Shown here piece after piece: positions 17,519 through 26,558 of a stretch of 64,000 nucleotides of DNA (position 1 is its first letter; each line of letters starts with the position of its first letter). The notes beneath the pieces are model-generated. The model worked only from the letters and a program-made list of their open reading frames with translations. It did no database searches and was not told the origin of the DNA. The stretch lies in the NCBI RefSeq assembly GCF_001442535.1, contig NZ_CP013141.1, positions 2,065,290 through 2,129,289 of the forward strand. The letters are read 5' to 3'. The translations under genes were made by a program, and so were the position numbers. The DNA comes from Lysobacter antibioticus (GTDB taxonomy: Bacteria; Pseudomonadota; Gammaproteobacteria; Xanthomonadales; Xanthomonadaceae).

Positions 17519-17536
17519 ATCGAACGATCGGTCGAT
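17519..17536. promoter_or_regulatory. near-palindrome upstream of the autotransporter gene
   Basis: ATCGAACGATCGGTCGAT is an 18-bp near-perfect palindrome (one mismatched pair) 35 bp upstream of the autotransporter start. It could be a repressor or activator site; no regulator is identified. Confidence 0.3.
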
Positions 17537-17771
17537 TGCCGGTAGAGGCTCCGCACGGGTGTGACATACGCCGGCGGATGGCCGAATCGAAGCACGCGCC
17601 GGCGGACCAAGGCAAGGCGCAGCGCGGCAAAACGATGCCGCGATTATCCCCGGCCGGCCGCTCCGGCGCCGGGGCCAGAGGTCACAGAGCGGAGGTTCGG
17701 CGCGGTTCGGATGGGCCCAACCGCCAGGGCCAAGACTGGTCGCAAGCAGGCGCCCACGCGACAATGGCGGC

Positions 17772-17972
17772 ATGAATATCCTGCTCAATGGCGAACCGCG
17801 CGCGCTCGCGGCGCCGACCACCGTGGTCGAACTGCTGCACAACGAAGGCCTGGGCGAACGCCGGGTCGCGGTCGAGATCAACGGCGAGATCGTCCCGCGC
17901 GGGCGCCACGCCGAACGCGCGCTCGCCGACGGCGACAAGGTCGAGATCGTGCACGCCCTCGGCGGCGGCTGA
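17772..17972 (+). CDS. thiS: ThiS, sulfur carrier protein of thiamine biosynthesis
   Basis: A 66-aa ubiquitin-like protein ending in ALGGG, whose diglycine end is adenylated and thiocarboxylated to deliver sulfur for the thiazole ring of thiamine. Features are the start [12 protein letters not shown], the conserved [12 protein letters not shown], and [16 protein letters not shown]. No clear Shine-Dalgarno precedes the ATG; GACAAT stands 10 bp upstream, which may be a -10 box of a short-leader transcript. In related genomes thiS is usually followed directly by thiG, but here thiG lies 8.8 kb downstream after a block of unrelated minus-strand genes. Confidence 0.93.
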   Translation: MNILLNGEPRALAAPTTVVELLHNEGLGERRVAVEINGEIVPRGRHAERALADGDKVEIVHALGGG

Positions 17973-18032
17973 GCGCGACCGCCGGGCTGTCCTTGACCGT
18001 TTCCACGCCGGCAGCCGCCGGGGGGCGTGCGG

Positions 18033-19583
18033 TTAGGGGCTGAAGTACACCGGATTGCCCATCAGCGCCAGGCGCCCCTGCGCATCGCGCACGTCGACGC
18101 GCAACCAATGGCGGGCGCCATCGCTGCGCCAAGCGAAGTCGAAACGCTGCTCGGGTGCGCCGACGGTCGGCTGCCCGATCAAGGGCACGACGACGCCGTC
18201 GACGATGGTTTCGACGCGGCCGCCGGGGACGTTGCGTAGCGTCAGCGTCAACATCGCCTCGTCGCCGGGCCGCAGGCGCAGTTCGCCGCCCATCGCGACC
18301 TGCTGGCGGCCATGCCGCGCGCTCAGCTCCAGGGCACGGTCTTGCGATCCGCGTACATCGACGAACACATTGCCGGCGCGCAGGCCGTCGAGGATCGCCG
18401 GCATCGACAGCTCGCGCGCATACACGACCGTGGTTGGGCGGCCGATCCGGCTCGCACCGAAGGCCTCTTCGGCCTCGGTCGGCGCATCGTGGTTGTCACT
18501 GCCGCCGATGCCGGTGAGGCGATGGCCCGCGTTGAGCTCGCGCTGCCAGAAGGCGATGCCGGAACCCGGGGTGTCGGCATCGCCGCCGTTCACCGCCTCG
18601 ACCATGCTGACCCGCGACAGGTCCGCCGCCGGCATCGGCGTCCAGCCGCAGCCCATGCAGCGTTCGTCGGAGGGACGGATCGGGTGATTGATCGAGACCG
18701 GCGCGCCGCGCTTTTCCAGCGCGCGCAACACCGTGTCCCAATTCGGCACCTCGGCGCTGCCGACGCGGAAGTCGACCGGCGCATAGGTGCCGAACACGTT
18801 CGCGTGGCCCTGGAAGGTGGTGATCTCGATGCCGGGCATCAGCAACAAACGATCGAAGTACGGCTGCAGTTCGCGCAGGGCCGACAGGTGCGAGACCGTG
18901 TTGTGTTCGGTCACGGCGACGAAATCCAGCGCTTGCCGGCTCGCCGCCTGTGCGGTCAGGAACAACGGGCACGGCACCTTGCTGCCGCCCTGCGAGGCGC
19001 AACTGCCGTCGCTGTGGCCGCTGTGCATATGCAGGTCGCCGCGGTACCAGCCCGGCCCGGAACGCAGGGGCTTGGCGGCGATTGCGGCAGGTAAGGCATC
19101 GGGTGCATCGGCCGTGCCGAAATGGATGCGCGCGACATAACGGGCGCGTTGGTCGGCACGGATGTTGGGAATGCCGAGCAGGACTTTCCACTCGCCCGCC
19201 GGCAGGGCGCCGGCCGGATACGACGGGGTCGCATCGGCGGCACTGACGGTGAACACGCGTTTGTTGCCGCCGCTCCAACCGCGGAAGCCGTCGCGACCGA
19301 GGAACTCGCCCGGGCCGATCAGGCCGAGGTCGATGGTGGTCTTGTGCTCGCGCCCGTCATAGTCGAACTCGACGGTGATGCGGGCGACGCCGTCCGGCAC
19401 CCGGAACAGCAGCTCGCGGTAGCTGCGATTATCGCGGCCTTCGATCGTGCCCTCGATGGTCATATCGACGGCCTCGGCAGCGCTGGCCGCGCTGGCCACG
19501 GGCACCGCACTGGCCAAGGCAAGCAACAGCAGCGCAACAAGCGAGCCGAAGCGACGCGCGGACAACACGGCAAACGGATTCAT
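18033..19583 (-). CDS. secreted CehA/McbA-family metallophosphoesterase (PHP domain)
   Basis: Exported protein of 516 aa with a signal peptide (LVALLLLALASAVPVASA). An N-terminal beta domain precedes a PHP metallohydrolase domain whose ligands are visible: GDLHMHSGHSDG (His185, His187), TEHN (Glu226, His227), SINHP (His300) and GGSDNHD (about residue 365). CehA/McbA enzymes hydrolyse phosphoesters or carbamates; the exact substrate here is unknown. It is the last gene of an apparent operon (TonB receptor, PI-PLC-like enzyme, this gene) with gaps of 5 and 16 bp. In that setting a role in releasing phosphate from organophosphates outside the cytoplasm is likely, but this is inference. Confidence 0.88.
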   Translation of the reverse strand: MNPFAVLSARRFGSLVALLLLALASAVPVASAASAAEAVDMTIEGTIEGRDNRSYRELLFRVPDGVARITVEFDYDGREHKTTIDLGLIGPGEFLGRDGFRGWSGGNKRVFTVSAADATPSYPAGALPAGEWKVLLGIPNIRADQRARYVARIHFGTADAPDALPAAIAAKPLRSGPGWYRGDLHMHSGHSDGSCASQGGSKVPCPLFLTAQAASRQALDFVAVTEHNTVSHLSALRELQPYFDRLLLMPGIEITTFQGHANVFGTYAPVDFRVGSAEVPNWDTVLRALEKRGAPVSINHPIRPSDERCMGCGWTPMPAADLSRVSMVEAVNGGDADTPGSGIAFWQRELNAGHRLTGIGGSDNHDAPTEAEEAFGASRIGRPTTVVYARELSMPAILDGLRAGNVFVDVRGSQDRALELSARHGRQQVAMGGELRLRPGDEAMLTLTLRNVPGGRVETIVDGVVVPLIGQPTVGAPEQRFDFAWRSDGARHWLRVDVRDAQGRLALMGNPVYFSP

Positions 19584-19599
19584 GATCGCTCCGGACTCG

Positions 19600-20829
19600 T
19601 CAATCGTGCTTCTCGGCGGCTTCGACCGGGCGTTGGTTGCAGCGCTCCGGTTGGCGGCGCGGGTTGCAGCGCGCGATTTCGCTGCGCGGGAACACCACGC
19701 GGTAGCGGCTGAAGCGCCGGTCGGGCTGTGGGTAATCGGTGGAGATGTAGTGCGCGCCGCTGGCGAAGGCGGCCTCGCGCCGGCGCGGGTCGTTGCGCCG
19801 CGCCTCGCGCGTGTCGGCGTCGGCGCGGGTACGCACCAGGTAGCCGGCGGCGACCGCCTTGGCGATGCGCTCGCCCTGCCCGAGCGGGTCGTTGAGGGTC
19901 AGATAGGCGGCATCGGAGGTCTGCTCGTCGGTGTTGACGAACATCGCCCGCCCTTCCAGCGAGCGGCGCGCGCCGCGGTATAAGGCGACCTTGCGCGCGT
20001 CCTCGTCGAGCGCGAACAGGACCTTGCCGCGCGCCTGCGCGAGCGTCGGCCAGCGTCCGGCCAGCACCGCCTCGCGCAGGCTCGGCGCATCGCCGCGCAC
20101 CTCGTCGGGAACGATCAGCTCGGCAGCGGCGAAGACCGAGCGGATCTCGCCATCGAGCGCATCGAAGGCGGCGCCGTCGAACGGCAGCGGCGCGACCGCG
20201 CCGGGCCCGCCGCGGCCGTCCTTGGCGTTGATCAGGATCAGGATCGGCGCATGCTCGCGGTGGCTTTGCGACCAGGCGCGGATCTGCCGCAGGCATTGCA
20301 CGAAAGCCATGCACTGGCTACGGAAGTCGATATCGGCCAGATGCATGACCTTGAAGCCCGGCTGCGCCATCTCGGCCGCGACTGCGGGCGACCAAGGGCC
20401 GGCCTCGCCATAGCCGCTGCGCAAGGCGCCCGGCGGATGCGCATAACGGCCGCCGCGCGGGTCGTTGTAGACATCGAGTTCGAGCGTGCGCGCGCCCTGC
20501 TCCAACTGTGCGGACAAGGGTGGATGCGCATAGTCCAACGAGTCCGCGCCGGCCGCGTCGGCCGCGCGGTGCGCGGCCAGCTCCTGCGGCGGTATCGCCC
20601 GCTTGTAGCTGTTGTGGGTGCCGATCGCCTGCAGATCGTTGAGCCGCAGGCGCGCGTCGATCCAAGCCTGGCTGCAGTCCTGGCCGGCCGCGGCGGCGCG
20701 ATCGGCATCGAGCCTGCAGCCTGTCGCCGCAACCGCCGCGCCGGTCTGCGCACCGGCCGCGCCGGCGACGAGCGCAGCGGCCGCCAGCGCGCCGCAACCC
20801 AGCCAAGCCCTGATCACCGCCATCCGCAT
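19600..20829 (-). CDS. Ca2+-dependent phosphoinositide-specific phospholipase C-like enzyme
   Basis: Exported 409-aa protein with a signal peptide (LGCGALAAAALVAGAAGAQ). The PI-PLC TIM-barrel motifs are DLQAIGTHNSYKRA (catalytic His72) and the acidic metal/active-site stretch ARTLELDVYND (Glu117, Asp119). A further block, KVMHLADIDFRSQ, fits the bacterial Ca2+-dependent PI-PLC (PI-PLC-C1) family. The family cleaves phosphodiester bonds in inositol phospholipids. MAVIRAWLGC at 20823 is an alternative start. Only 5 bp separate it from the upstream TonB-receptor gene, so they are probably cotranscribed. Two extracytoplasmic phosphoesterases beside a receptor point to nutrient (phosphate or inositol) acquisition. 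Confidence 0.88.
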   Translation of the reverse strand: MRMAVIRAWLGCGALAAAALVAGAAGAQTGAAVAATGCRLDADRAAAAGQDCSQAWIDARLRLNDLQAIGTHNSYKRAIPPQELAAHRAADAAGADSLDYAHPPLSAQLEQGARTLELDVYNDPRGGRYAHPPGALRSGYGEAGPWSPAVAAEMAQPGFKVMHLADIDFRSQCMAFVQCLRQIRAWSQSHREHAPILILINAKDGRGGPGAVAPLPFDGAAFDALDGEIRSVFAAAELIVPDEVRGDAPSLREAVLAGRWPTLAQARGKVLFALDEDARKVALYRGARRSLEGRAMFVNTDEQTSDAAYLTLNDPLGQGERIAKAVAAGYLVRTRADADTREARRNDPRRREAAFASGAHYISTDYPQPDRRFSRYRVVFPRSEIARCNPRRQPERCNQRPVEAAEKHD

Positions 20830-20834
20830 CGCGC

Positions 20835-23414
20835 TCAGAACCGGTACATCAGCGCAGCGCGGAAGGCGCGGCCGAGCAGCGGCCGGGCGATGAAGGTGTT
20901 GGCGCCCGCGTCGGCGCTCTGCAGCTCGCCGGCGCGCGGGTTACCTTCGGTCAGGCCGCGCGAGTTGGTCAGGTTGTCGCCGTACAGGAACAGGGTCAGC
21001 CCTGGGGTGAACTCGTAGCGGGCGCTGGCGCTGAGCACGTTGTACGACGGCAACCGCACTGAATTGGCGGTGTCGACGAAGCGCTCGCCCTGGTACTCGT
21101 AGGCAAGCTGCAGGCGCAGGCGGTCGTCGAGCAGGTTGATGCCGGGCACGATGCGGAAGCTGTTTTTCGGCACCCGGATCAGCTGGTTGCCGACGAAGTC
21201 GCGCAACACCGGCGCGCCGTTGACGATCTCGGTGTAGCGCAGGCCCTTGTACTGCGGGTCCTGCACGGTCGCGGTCAGCTGCATATCGAACCAGCGCACC
21301 GGGAACCACGAGGCCTCCAGCTCCAGGCCGGTGGTCTTGGTGTCGGCATAGCCCTGCTGCACGGTCGAGGTGCCGGCGTTGAGGTCGAACACGGCATTGC
21401 TGAAGCCAACGTTCTCGTACTTGGTGTAAAACAAGGTAGCGAACACGTCGAAGGTTTCGTTGCTGAACTTGTAGCCGACCTCGCCGAGTTGCATGGTCTG
21501 GATCACCGGCTGCGCTGCCGTGTCCTTGCTCACGCAGTCCTGCGCGACGGCCTGGGTGCAGTTGGAATAGCGGGTGATGAAGCTCGACAGATTGGGCAGA
21601 CGGAAGGTCGGGGTCCAGCGCGCGAACAGGCCCGAGTATTTGTCGAACTGCCAGTTGGCGCCGACGGTCCAGCCGAGCTTGTCGTAGTCGCGGTCGTAGT
21701 TCACGAACCGGCCCGAGCCGGTCAGGATCTGCGAGCTCGCCAGCGTGCCGAGGTTGACCTGCTTGCGGATCTCGGTCCAACCCTTGGCGTTGACCTTCTC
21801 CCAGCGCACGCCGGCGTCGATGCGCAGCTTTTCGTTGACCTGCCATTCGTCCGACAGGTACACGGCCTGGGTGGTCGAGCGGCCGCTGGCGTTCTCCCAC
21901 TCATACCCGTAGCGGTAGAAGCCGTGGTCGGTGAGCGTCGCCAATGAGCGGCCGGCCGCGTCGACCGCGACCAGATCCAACAGTCGCGCGTTGTCGCGTA
22001 CGTCGAGCAGGGTCGTCGACGAATAGCGGTCGAAGTCCTGGTCGAAGCGCGCGTAGTAGTAGCCGAAGGTCACATCGTGGCTCTGCCCGCCGAAATCGAA
22101 ACGGCGCATCAGGCGGGTGTCGCTGATCAGTTCGTCGACCGGCATGGTCACCCCGCGCAGGCCGCCGACCGTGACCAGACCGTTGCCGTTCTGGTTGGCG
22201 ACGTCGAACACCTGCCCCGCGCCGTTGACGTAACGCAGCTGCGCGCCGGTCGCGCCGGGAATCGCCGCGAGCTGCTTTTTCAGGGCCGGGTCGGACAGGA
22301 ACTTCGAGGCGCTGAGCAACTGCAGCGGGAACACGCCGTTGCGCTGGGTCTCGGTGCGGTCGTAGCGCAGCGACTGGGCGAGCTTGAAGCCGGCGCCGAG
22401 TTCGTAATCGAACTTGACCGTGTACTGGTCGCGCTTGACTTCGGTGCCGCGCGCGTTGTCGAAGGCGTAGCGGCTGCGGTCGCCCTGCAGCATCGAGGCA
22501 TACCGGGTATCCGGCCCGGCCAGGGTGCCGTAGTGATCGTCGAAGCCGGGCACGCCGCGGATCTTGCCGTCGGCATAGGTGCGCATCGGAATGCCCAGGT
22601 ACAGCGCGACGTTGTCGTCCAGGCGCTTGTAGTCGAAGGCGAAGCGGCCGCGCTCGAACTCCTTGCTCAGGTTGACCCGGTACTGGCCGCCATCGTTGGC
22701 CTGGAAGCCGGGATCGCGGATGCCGTCGTCGAAACGATAGAAGCCGCCGAGGCCGAGCTTCCAGCCGGCGCCGAGCGGCGTGCCGAAGAAGAAATCGTAA
22801 CGGTTCAGGCCGTAATCGCCGGCGGTGTACTTGACCACGCCCTCGGCGCTGTCGCCGACCACGCGCGGAATGAAGTTGATCGCGCCGGCCGGCGCGTTGG
22901 AATAGAACACCGACGAGGGGCCGCCGCGCACCACTTCGATGCGTTCGATGGTTTCGTCGAGCCGGAACGCCTGATCGCCGTTGAGGAAGCCCAGGGCCGG
23001 GTCGTGCTGCACTGGGATGCCGTCTTCGAGCAGGGTCACCGAACCGAAACCGTCGACCGGGATGCCGCGCGCGCGGATGTTGCCGCTGGCTTCGCCGCCG
23101 GTGGCTTCCACCCAGAAGCCCGGCACCGACTTCATCGCCTCGGTGACCGAGGTCGGCGCCTGCATGCGCAAACGGTCCTCGTCGATGGCGGTGATCGAAT
23201 AGCTAGTCTCGGCCTTGCTGCGCTGGCGCGTGCCGGAACGGCCGGTGACGATGACGGTGTCGAGATCGGTGGCGCTGGCGGCGATGCTCGCGTCGCTGGC
23301 CGAAGCCGCAGCGGTGTCCTGGGCTTGTGCGGTGGAGACGGCGACAGCAGCGAAAGCGGTCGATACGAGGGCGCAACGGATCGCCCGGCTCAGCTGGCGG
23401 GTGGAAGGCATCAT
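20835..23414 (-). CDS. TonB-dependent outer-membrane receptor
   Basis: Predicted 859-aa gated outer-membrane transporter. A signal peptide ends near STAQAQ, a TonB-box/plug start follows (LDTVIVTGRSG), then plug motifs (SVTEAMKSVPGFWVEATGGE, IRARGIPVDGFGSVTLLEDG, RIEVVRGGPSSVFYSNAPAG) and a 22-strand-type barrel ending in ALMYRF. I took MMPSTRQ at 23414 because the signal peptide follows directly; there is no good Shine-Dalgarno, and the longer frame to 23723 is not supported. It is the first gene of the receptor/PI-PLC/CehA operon. A Pho-box-like sequence lies about 97 bp upstream. The ligand is unknown; an organophosphate or metal-phosphate complex is a reasonable guess from the neighbours. 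Confidence 0.92.
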   Translation of the reverse strand: MMPSTRQLSRAIRCALVSTAFAAVAVSTAQAQDTAAASASDASIAASATDLDTVIVTGRSGTRQRSKAETSYSITAIDEDRLRMQAPTSVTEAMKSVPGFWVEATGGEASGNIRARGIPVDGFGSVTLLEDGIPVQHDPALGFLNGDQAFRLDETIERIEVVRGGPSSVFYSNAPAGAINFIPRVVGDSAEGVVKYTAGDYGLNRYDFFFGTPLGAGWKLGLGGFYRFDDGIRDPGFQANDGGQYRVNLSKEFERGRFAFDYKRLDDNVALYLGIPMRTYADGKIRGVPGFDDHYGTLAGPDTRYASMLQGDRSRYAFDNARGTEVKRDQYTVKFDYELGAGFKLAQSLRYDRTETQRNGVFPLQLLSASKFLSDPALKKQLAAIPGATGAQLRYVNGAGQVFDVANQNGNGLVTVGGLRGVTMPVDELISDTRLMRRFDFGGQSHDVTFGYYYARFDQDFDRYSSTTLLDVRDNARLLDLVAVDAAGRSLATLTDHGFYRYGYEWENASGRSTTQAVYLSDEWQVNEKLRIDAGVRWEKVNAKGWTEIRKQVNLGTLASSQILTGSGRFVNYDRDYDKLGWTVGANWQFDKYSGLFARWTPTFRLPNLSSFITRYSNCTQAVAQDCVSKDTAAQPVIQTMQLGEVGYKFSNETFDVFATLFYTKYENVGFSNAVFDLNAGTSTVQQGYADTKTTGLELEASWFPVRWFDMQLTATVQDPQYKGLRYTEIVNGAPVLRDFVGNQLIRVPKNSFRIVPGINLLDDRLRLQLAYEYQGERFVDTANSVRLPSYNVLSASARYEFTPGLTLFLYGDNLTNSRGLTEGNPRAGELQSADAGANTFIARPLLGRAFRAALMYRF

Positions 23415-23510
23415 GGATTCGGCGTTCGGAAGGAAGGGAAGGCTGCCGGCCGGTTCCGTCCGAAGGCCCTGCATCGAGCCCGGCAATCCTGCGCATGCTG
23501 GGCCGCGACG

Positions 23511-23528
23511 TTTAAAGATTCGTGACAG
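23511..23528 (-). promoter_or_regulatory. possible PhoB (Pho) box of the receptor/PI-PLC/CehA operon
   Basis: On the minus strand CTGTCAC, a 4-bp spacer GAAT, then CTTTAAA match the paired 7-bp CTGTCAT-type half-sites of Pho boxes (6/7 and about 5/7). It stands in an AT-richer patch about 97 bp before the receptor start. The second half-site is imperfect. Confidence 0.4.
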
Positions 23529-23618
23529 CCGTCGATGGAATTGCGTGCGCGGCGGTTGGCGCCAGGATCGGTCAAGCTTGCTTGCGCAGCGGATTCGAAC
23601 GCCTGCGGCGCACAGCAG

Positions 23619-23650
23619 GAGCAAATCCCCCCATTTGCAAAAGGCGGAGT
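23619..23650. repeat. diverged copy of the GCAAATCCCCC repeat element
   Basis: GAGCAAATCCCCCC matches the outer end of the inverted-repeat element at 30306-30493; here it is followed by ATTTGC, making a small GCAAAT/ATTTGC palindrome around the C-tract. Confidence 0.5.
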
Positions 23651-23722
23651 TGGAATGTCGGCACGGCCTTGACGGGGCGCCGTCAGTATCGATGCAAGGT
23701 TTGAATCGATAGCGTCCGCGCA

Positions 23723-23750
23723 TAAAAAAGCCCCGGCCGAAGCCGGGGCT
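23723..23750 (-). terminator. rho-independent terminator after the 826-aa secreted protein gene
   Basis: On the minus strand AGCCCCGGC, TTCG loop, GCCGGGGCT is followed by TTTTTATG, 31 bp past the stop codon at 23781. Confidence 0.9.
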
Positions 23751-23780
23751 CTGATGCGCGTTGCAAGTACGGCAGGTGTA

Positions 23781-26261
23781 TCAGGTGCCTGCGTCGATGA
23801 TGGTGGCCGGCGAGACCGAGCAATGGCCAGGACCGGTGGTACCTTCGTTATAGGCGCCGAGAATACCGGCGAGCCTGATCGCGGTGTCGCGTGCGGGGCC
23901 CTTCGGCGCGGTGGTGCTGCGACCGATGAACCATGCAGTGGCTTCGGCAATCGCGGCCTGCACTTCGGACGGTGCGCCTGCGCCGGCTTCGGCGTTGAGG
24001 CGTGCGGCCATGTACTGGTGCGCGAGGATGTAGTACGCGTTACCACCCTTCGGCGGCGTCCAGAACACCTTGTACCAGGTCTGACCGGAGGCGAAGAACA
24101 ACGTGTCTTCTCCGATCGCGGCCCAGGTCGAGTCATACGGCGCGGGGCCGTACTTCGAGTGGGTCTTCCAATAGCCCTGGGTGTAGGTGCATCCGGTGGT
24201 GGCGCACAGTTCCGGCACGTTCACGGTGATCACGGCTTCGTCGCTCTTGTTGACGCCGTTGTCGGTCGCCAAGGTCAGGAGGTTCGGAACCATGAATTCG
24301 CAAGTGTTACCGGGTCCGGTCTGGCTCGGCAGGATCCACGCCGCGAACAGGTCGAGGCTGTTGACGATGCCCGGATCGGGGTTGATGTCGCCAGTGACGT
24401 ACTGGGCGAAGCTGCTGCACATCAGCGGGCTGACCAGCCAACCGAAGGTATCGCCGAGGTTGAGGCCCGGGATGCCGTTGAACAGGTCGCTGACCTGCAC
24501 GCAGGCGTCGGTTTCGACGTTCGGCGAGCCGTACACCAGTGCGGCCTGGTTGGAGGTGTAGCTCTTGAAGCCGCAATCGCTGGCGTTGCCGGCGGCGTCG
24601 TAGCACTTCAGCACACGCTGGATGCTCGCTTCGTTATAGCCTTCGAGCTTGCCGCTCAGCGCTGCGTCGTAGGTGCAGTTGAGCGAGGTCGCGCCCTGCG
24701 GGTCGCAAGTCGGCGACACCGACTGGGTGCCTCCACCGGCGAAGTGCAGAGTGTCGCTCGGATCGGCCGGGCTGAACTGCGGTGTCGCGTCGGCAGGCCA
24801 GGTGACCATGATGCTGCCGCTGACCGCAAAGCCGCTCTCGGACTCAGTGCTGCGGGTCGCCGCGAGACGATAGACCGTCTCGTAGTTGCCGCCGACATTG
24901 AGCAGCACGTCGACGTCGTCGCACAGGAAGTTACCGGCATAGATGCCGCTGGCGATCGGATCGGGCAGGCAGCCCTGCATACCGACGACCTTGGCGTCGG
25001 CCGGCGAGACCACCACGTGCTTGTCGGGAACCCAGGCATAGTCGCGGTCGTAGCGGGTCTGCGCGGTCTTGCTGATCGCGACAGTCCTGCAGGCGACGGT
25101 GACCGTGGCCGAGTCGCTGGCCGTGGCATTGGTGCTGGCGCTGGTGCTCCAGGTACCGGTTGCGGTGTTGTTGTGCTGACCTTCGTCGGCACCGCACACG
25201 AACGGCGACGGACGCGGATAGGTCCACACATACGGACCGTTGCCGAGGCTGAAGCTATGGTTCGGGTCGCCCGGCAGCATCGAGTCGTCGATCACGAACG
25301 TGTCGCCGTAGCTCTCGGCCGGGTTCGCCGGGATCGAGAACGCAGCGGAAGCCACGAACGTATAGGTACCGCCGTTACGCTCGGTGGTGATGCCGGCGGC
25401 GTTAACGCCTCCGCTGGCGTTGAGCAGGAACGGATGGGTGTTGCTGCTTAGGTCGAACGCGTAATCGCAGGTCAGGATGATCTTGTCCGGATTCGCGGCC
25501 GGCTTGACGCAGGCCAGGGTGTCGGTGTCGCCGCCCTGCAAGGTCCAACTCAGCTGGAACTGGGTCGCGCTGTTGTTGAACTGCATGGTGTCGACCACGG
25601 CGGTGCCCTTCCAGCCGAGGCCGAACGGGTCCTTGACGGTGATGGTGCCGGCGACGCGGTACATGCCGCGAGTGGTCGGCGTCGCAGTGACGGTGTATTC
25701 GACCTGGTGGCTGTCGCCATCGAACATCACGATGTTGTCGGGCGTGACGGTCTTGTCGATCTGCCAGTCGGTATAGCGCTTCCAGCTGGCCACGGCGGTC
25801 TTTTCGCCGGTGGGCTTGGGCAGGAAGCAGTACACGACATGGCTGATGCCGGCGGGTTCGCCGCTGGAATTGATGGGCGCGAACAGATTGATGTCGCTGA
25901 GCGCGGCTGGATCGTACTGGAACACGTTATAGGCGTTGCCGCCCTTGACCACGATGTAGTCCATCGGCACGGTCGAGGTGAAGCCGATGTATTTGTTCTG
26001 GTCGGCGGGGGTGTAGTTGAAGGTGATGGTTTGACCCGGTGCGCCAAGGTTGTAGCTTTGGCCGTTGACCGGTGCGCTGCCGGTGCTGCCGCCCAATCCG
26101 GACCAGGTCGCTACGCCGGGCAGGTCGTCGCAACTGGTGAAATTTCCCGAATAAGTGGTCGGCTGCACCGAGGCCGCCCAGGCCCCGGTGGGCAAGGCGG
26201 CAGCGGTTGCAAGCAAGAGCGCCGTTGCAAGCAACGGACGCCAGCGTCGAGTGGTGGACAT
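23781..26261 (-). CDS. large secreted protein with DUF11-like repeats and a C-terminal TQGYWKTH module
   Basis: Unnamed 826-aa exported protein. The start MSTTRRWRP at 26261 has CGGAG upstream and leads into a signal peptide (LLATALLLATAAALPTGAWA). The body is Thr/Ser/Asn-rich with pairs of cysteines and two DUF11-like stretches (WQIDKTVTPDNIVMFDGDS and VAISKTAQTRYDRDYAWVPD), as in bacterial surface proteins. The last ~130 residues form a separate module, beginning CTYTQGYWKTHSKYGP, with ILAHQYMAARLNAE and ending GTTGPGHC. I have seen this arrangement in secreted proteins of several phyla, but no function is known to me. No catalytic motif is evident. A perfect Clp/CRP-type palindrome lies about 245 bp upstream and a terminator downstream, so it is an independent unit. 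Confidence 0.85.
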   Translation of the reverse strand: MSTTRRWRPLLATALLLATAAALPTGAWAASVQPTTYSGNFTSCDDLPGVATWSGLGGSTGSAPVNGQSYNLGAPGQTITFNYTPADQNKYIGFTSTVPMDYIVVKGGNAYNVFQYDPAALSDINLFAPINSSGEPAGISHVVYCFLPKPTGEKTAVASWKRYTDWQIDKTVTPDNIVMFDGDSHQVEYTVTATPTTRGMYRVAGTITVKDPFGLGWKGTAVVDTMQFNNSATQFQLSWTLQGGDTDTLACVKPAANPDKIILTCDYAFDLSSNTHPFLLNASGGVNAAGITTERNGGTYTFVASAAFSIPANPAESYGDTFVIDDSMLPGDPNHSFSLGNGPYVWTYPRPSPFVCGADEGQHNNTATGTWSTSASTNATASDSATVTVACRTVAISKTAQTRYDRDYAWVPDKHVVVSPADAKVVGMQGCLPDPIASGIYAGNFLCDDVDVLLNVGGNYETVYRLAATRSTESESGFAVSGSIMVTWPADATPQFSPADPSDTLHFAGGGTQSVSPTCDPQGATSLNCTYDAALSGKLEGYNEASIQRVLKCYDAAGNASDCGFKSYTSNQAALVYGSPNVETDACVQVSDLFNGIPGLNLGDTFGWLVSPLMCSSFAQYVTGDINPDPGIVNSLDLFAAWILPSQTGPGNTCEFMVPNLLTLATDNGVNKSDEAVITVNVPELCATTGCTYTQGYWKTHSKYGPAPYDSTWAAIGEDTLFFASGQTWYKVFWTPPKGGNAYYILAHQYMAARLNAEAGAGAPSEVQAAIAEATAWFIGRSTTAPKGPARDTAIRLAGILGAYNEGTTGPGHCSVSPATIIDAGT

Positions 26262-26504
26262 GTCAGAACTCCGTGAGCGGGGTGGCAAAGCACCCTGTTC
26301 TTCGCGCTCGGTAGCTCGGCCATGCCTGACCTGGACGGCCTGGCATCCGTAGCTTTGCGACACCGGCTCGCGCCGGTTGTGCCTTTTTCGAGTCCCGTAC
26401 GACGGCGCGGCGCCCGCTTCCCCAGCGGACGCCGCCGGCGATGGCCGATGCGTCGCGAGCTTTCAGCGTCGCCCAGTACCGCTTGGCGGCCAATATACGC
26501 TTCA

Positions 26505-26526
26505 AAATGTGATTGCAATCACATTT
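26505..26526. promoter_or_regulatory. CRP/Clp-type binding site (perfect 22-bp palindrome)
   Basis: The core TGTGATTGCAATCACA matches TGTGA-N6-TCACA exactly and the symmetry extends three bases further on each side. This is the consensus of CRP and of xanthomonad Clp. A TATATT box 8 bp beyond it toward the secreted-protein gene suggests that gene is the target; the close spacing would place the site over the -35 region, so either activation or repression is possible. Confidence 0.75.
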
Positions 26527-26539
26527 CGTTGATCGTGCG

Positions 26540-26558
26540 ACGAACGGTCGCCGTTCGT
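26540..26558. promoter_or_regulatory. perfect inverted repeat beside the Clp-type site
   Basis: ACGAACGG-TCG-CCGTTCGT forms 8-bp perfect arms, 14 bp from the Clp-type palindrome. It may be a second operator; no regulator is known. Confidence 0.4.

Noticed and set aside
17485..17771. possible TPP riboswitch ahead of thiS
   Set aside because: No CTGAGA/thi-box sequence was found upstream of thiS, or upstream of thiG at 26.7 kb.
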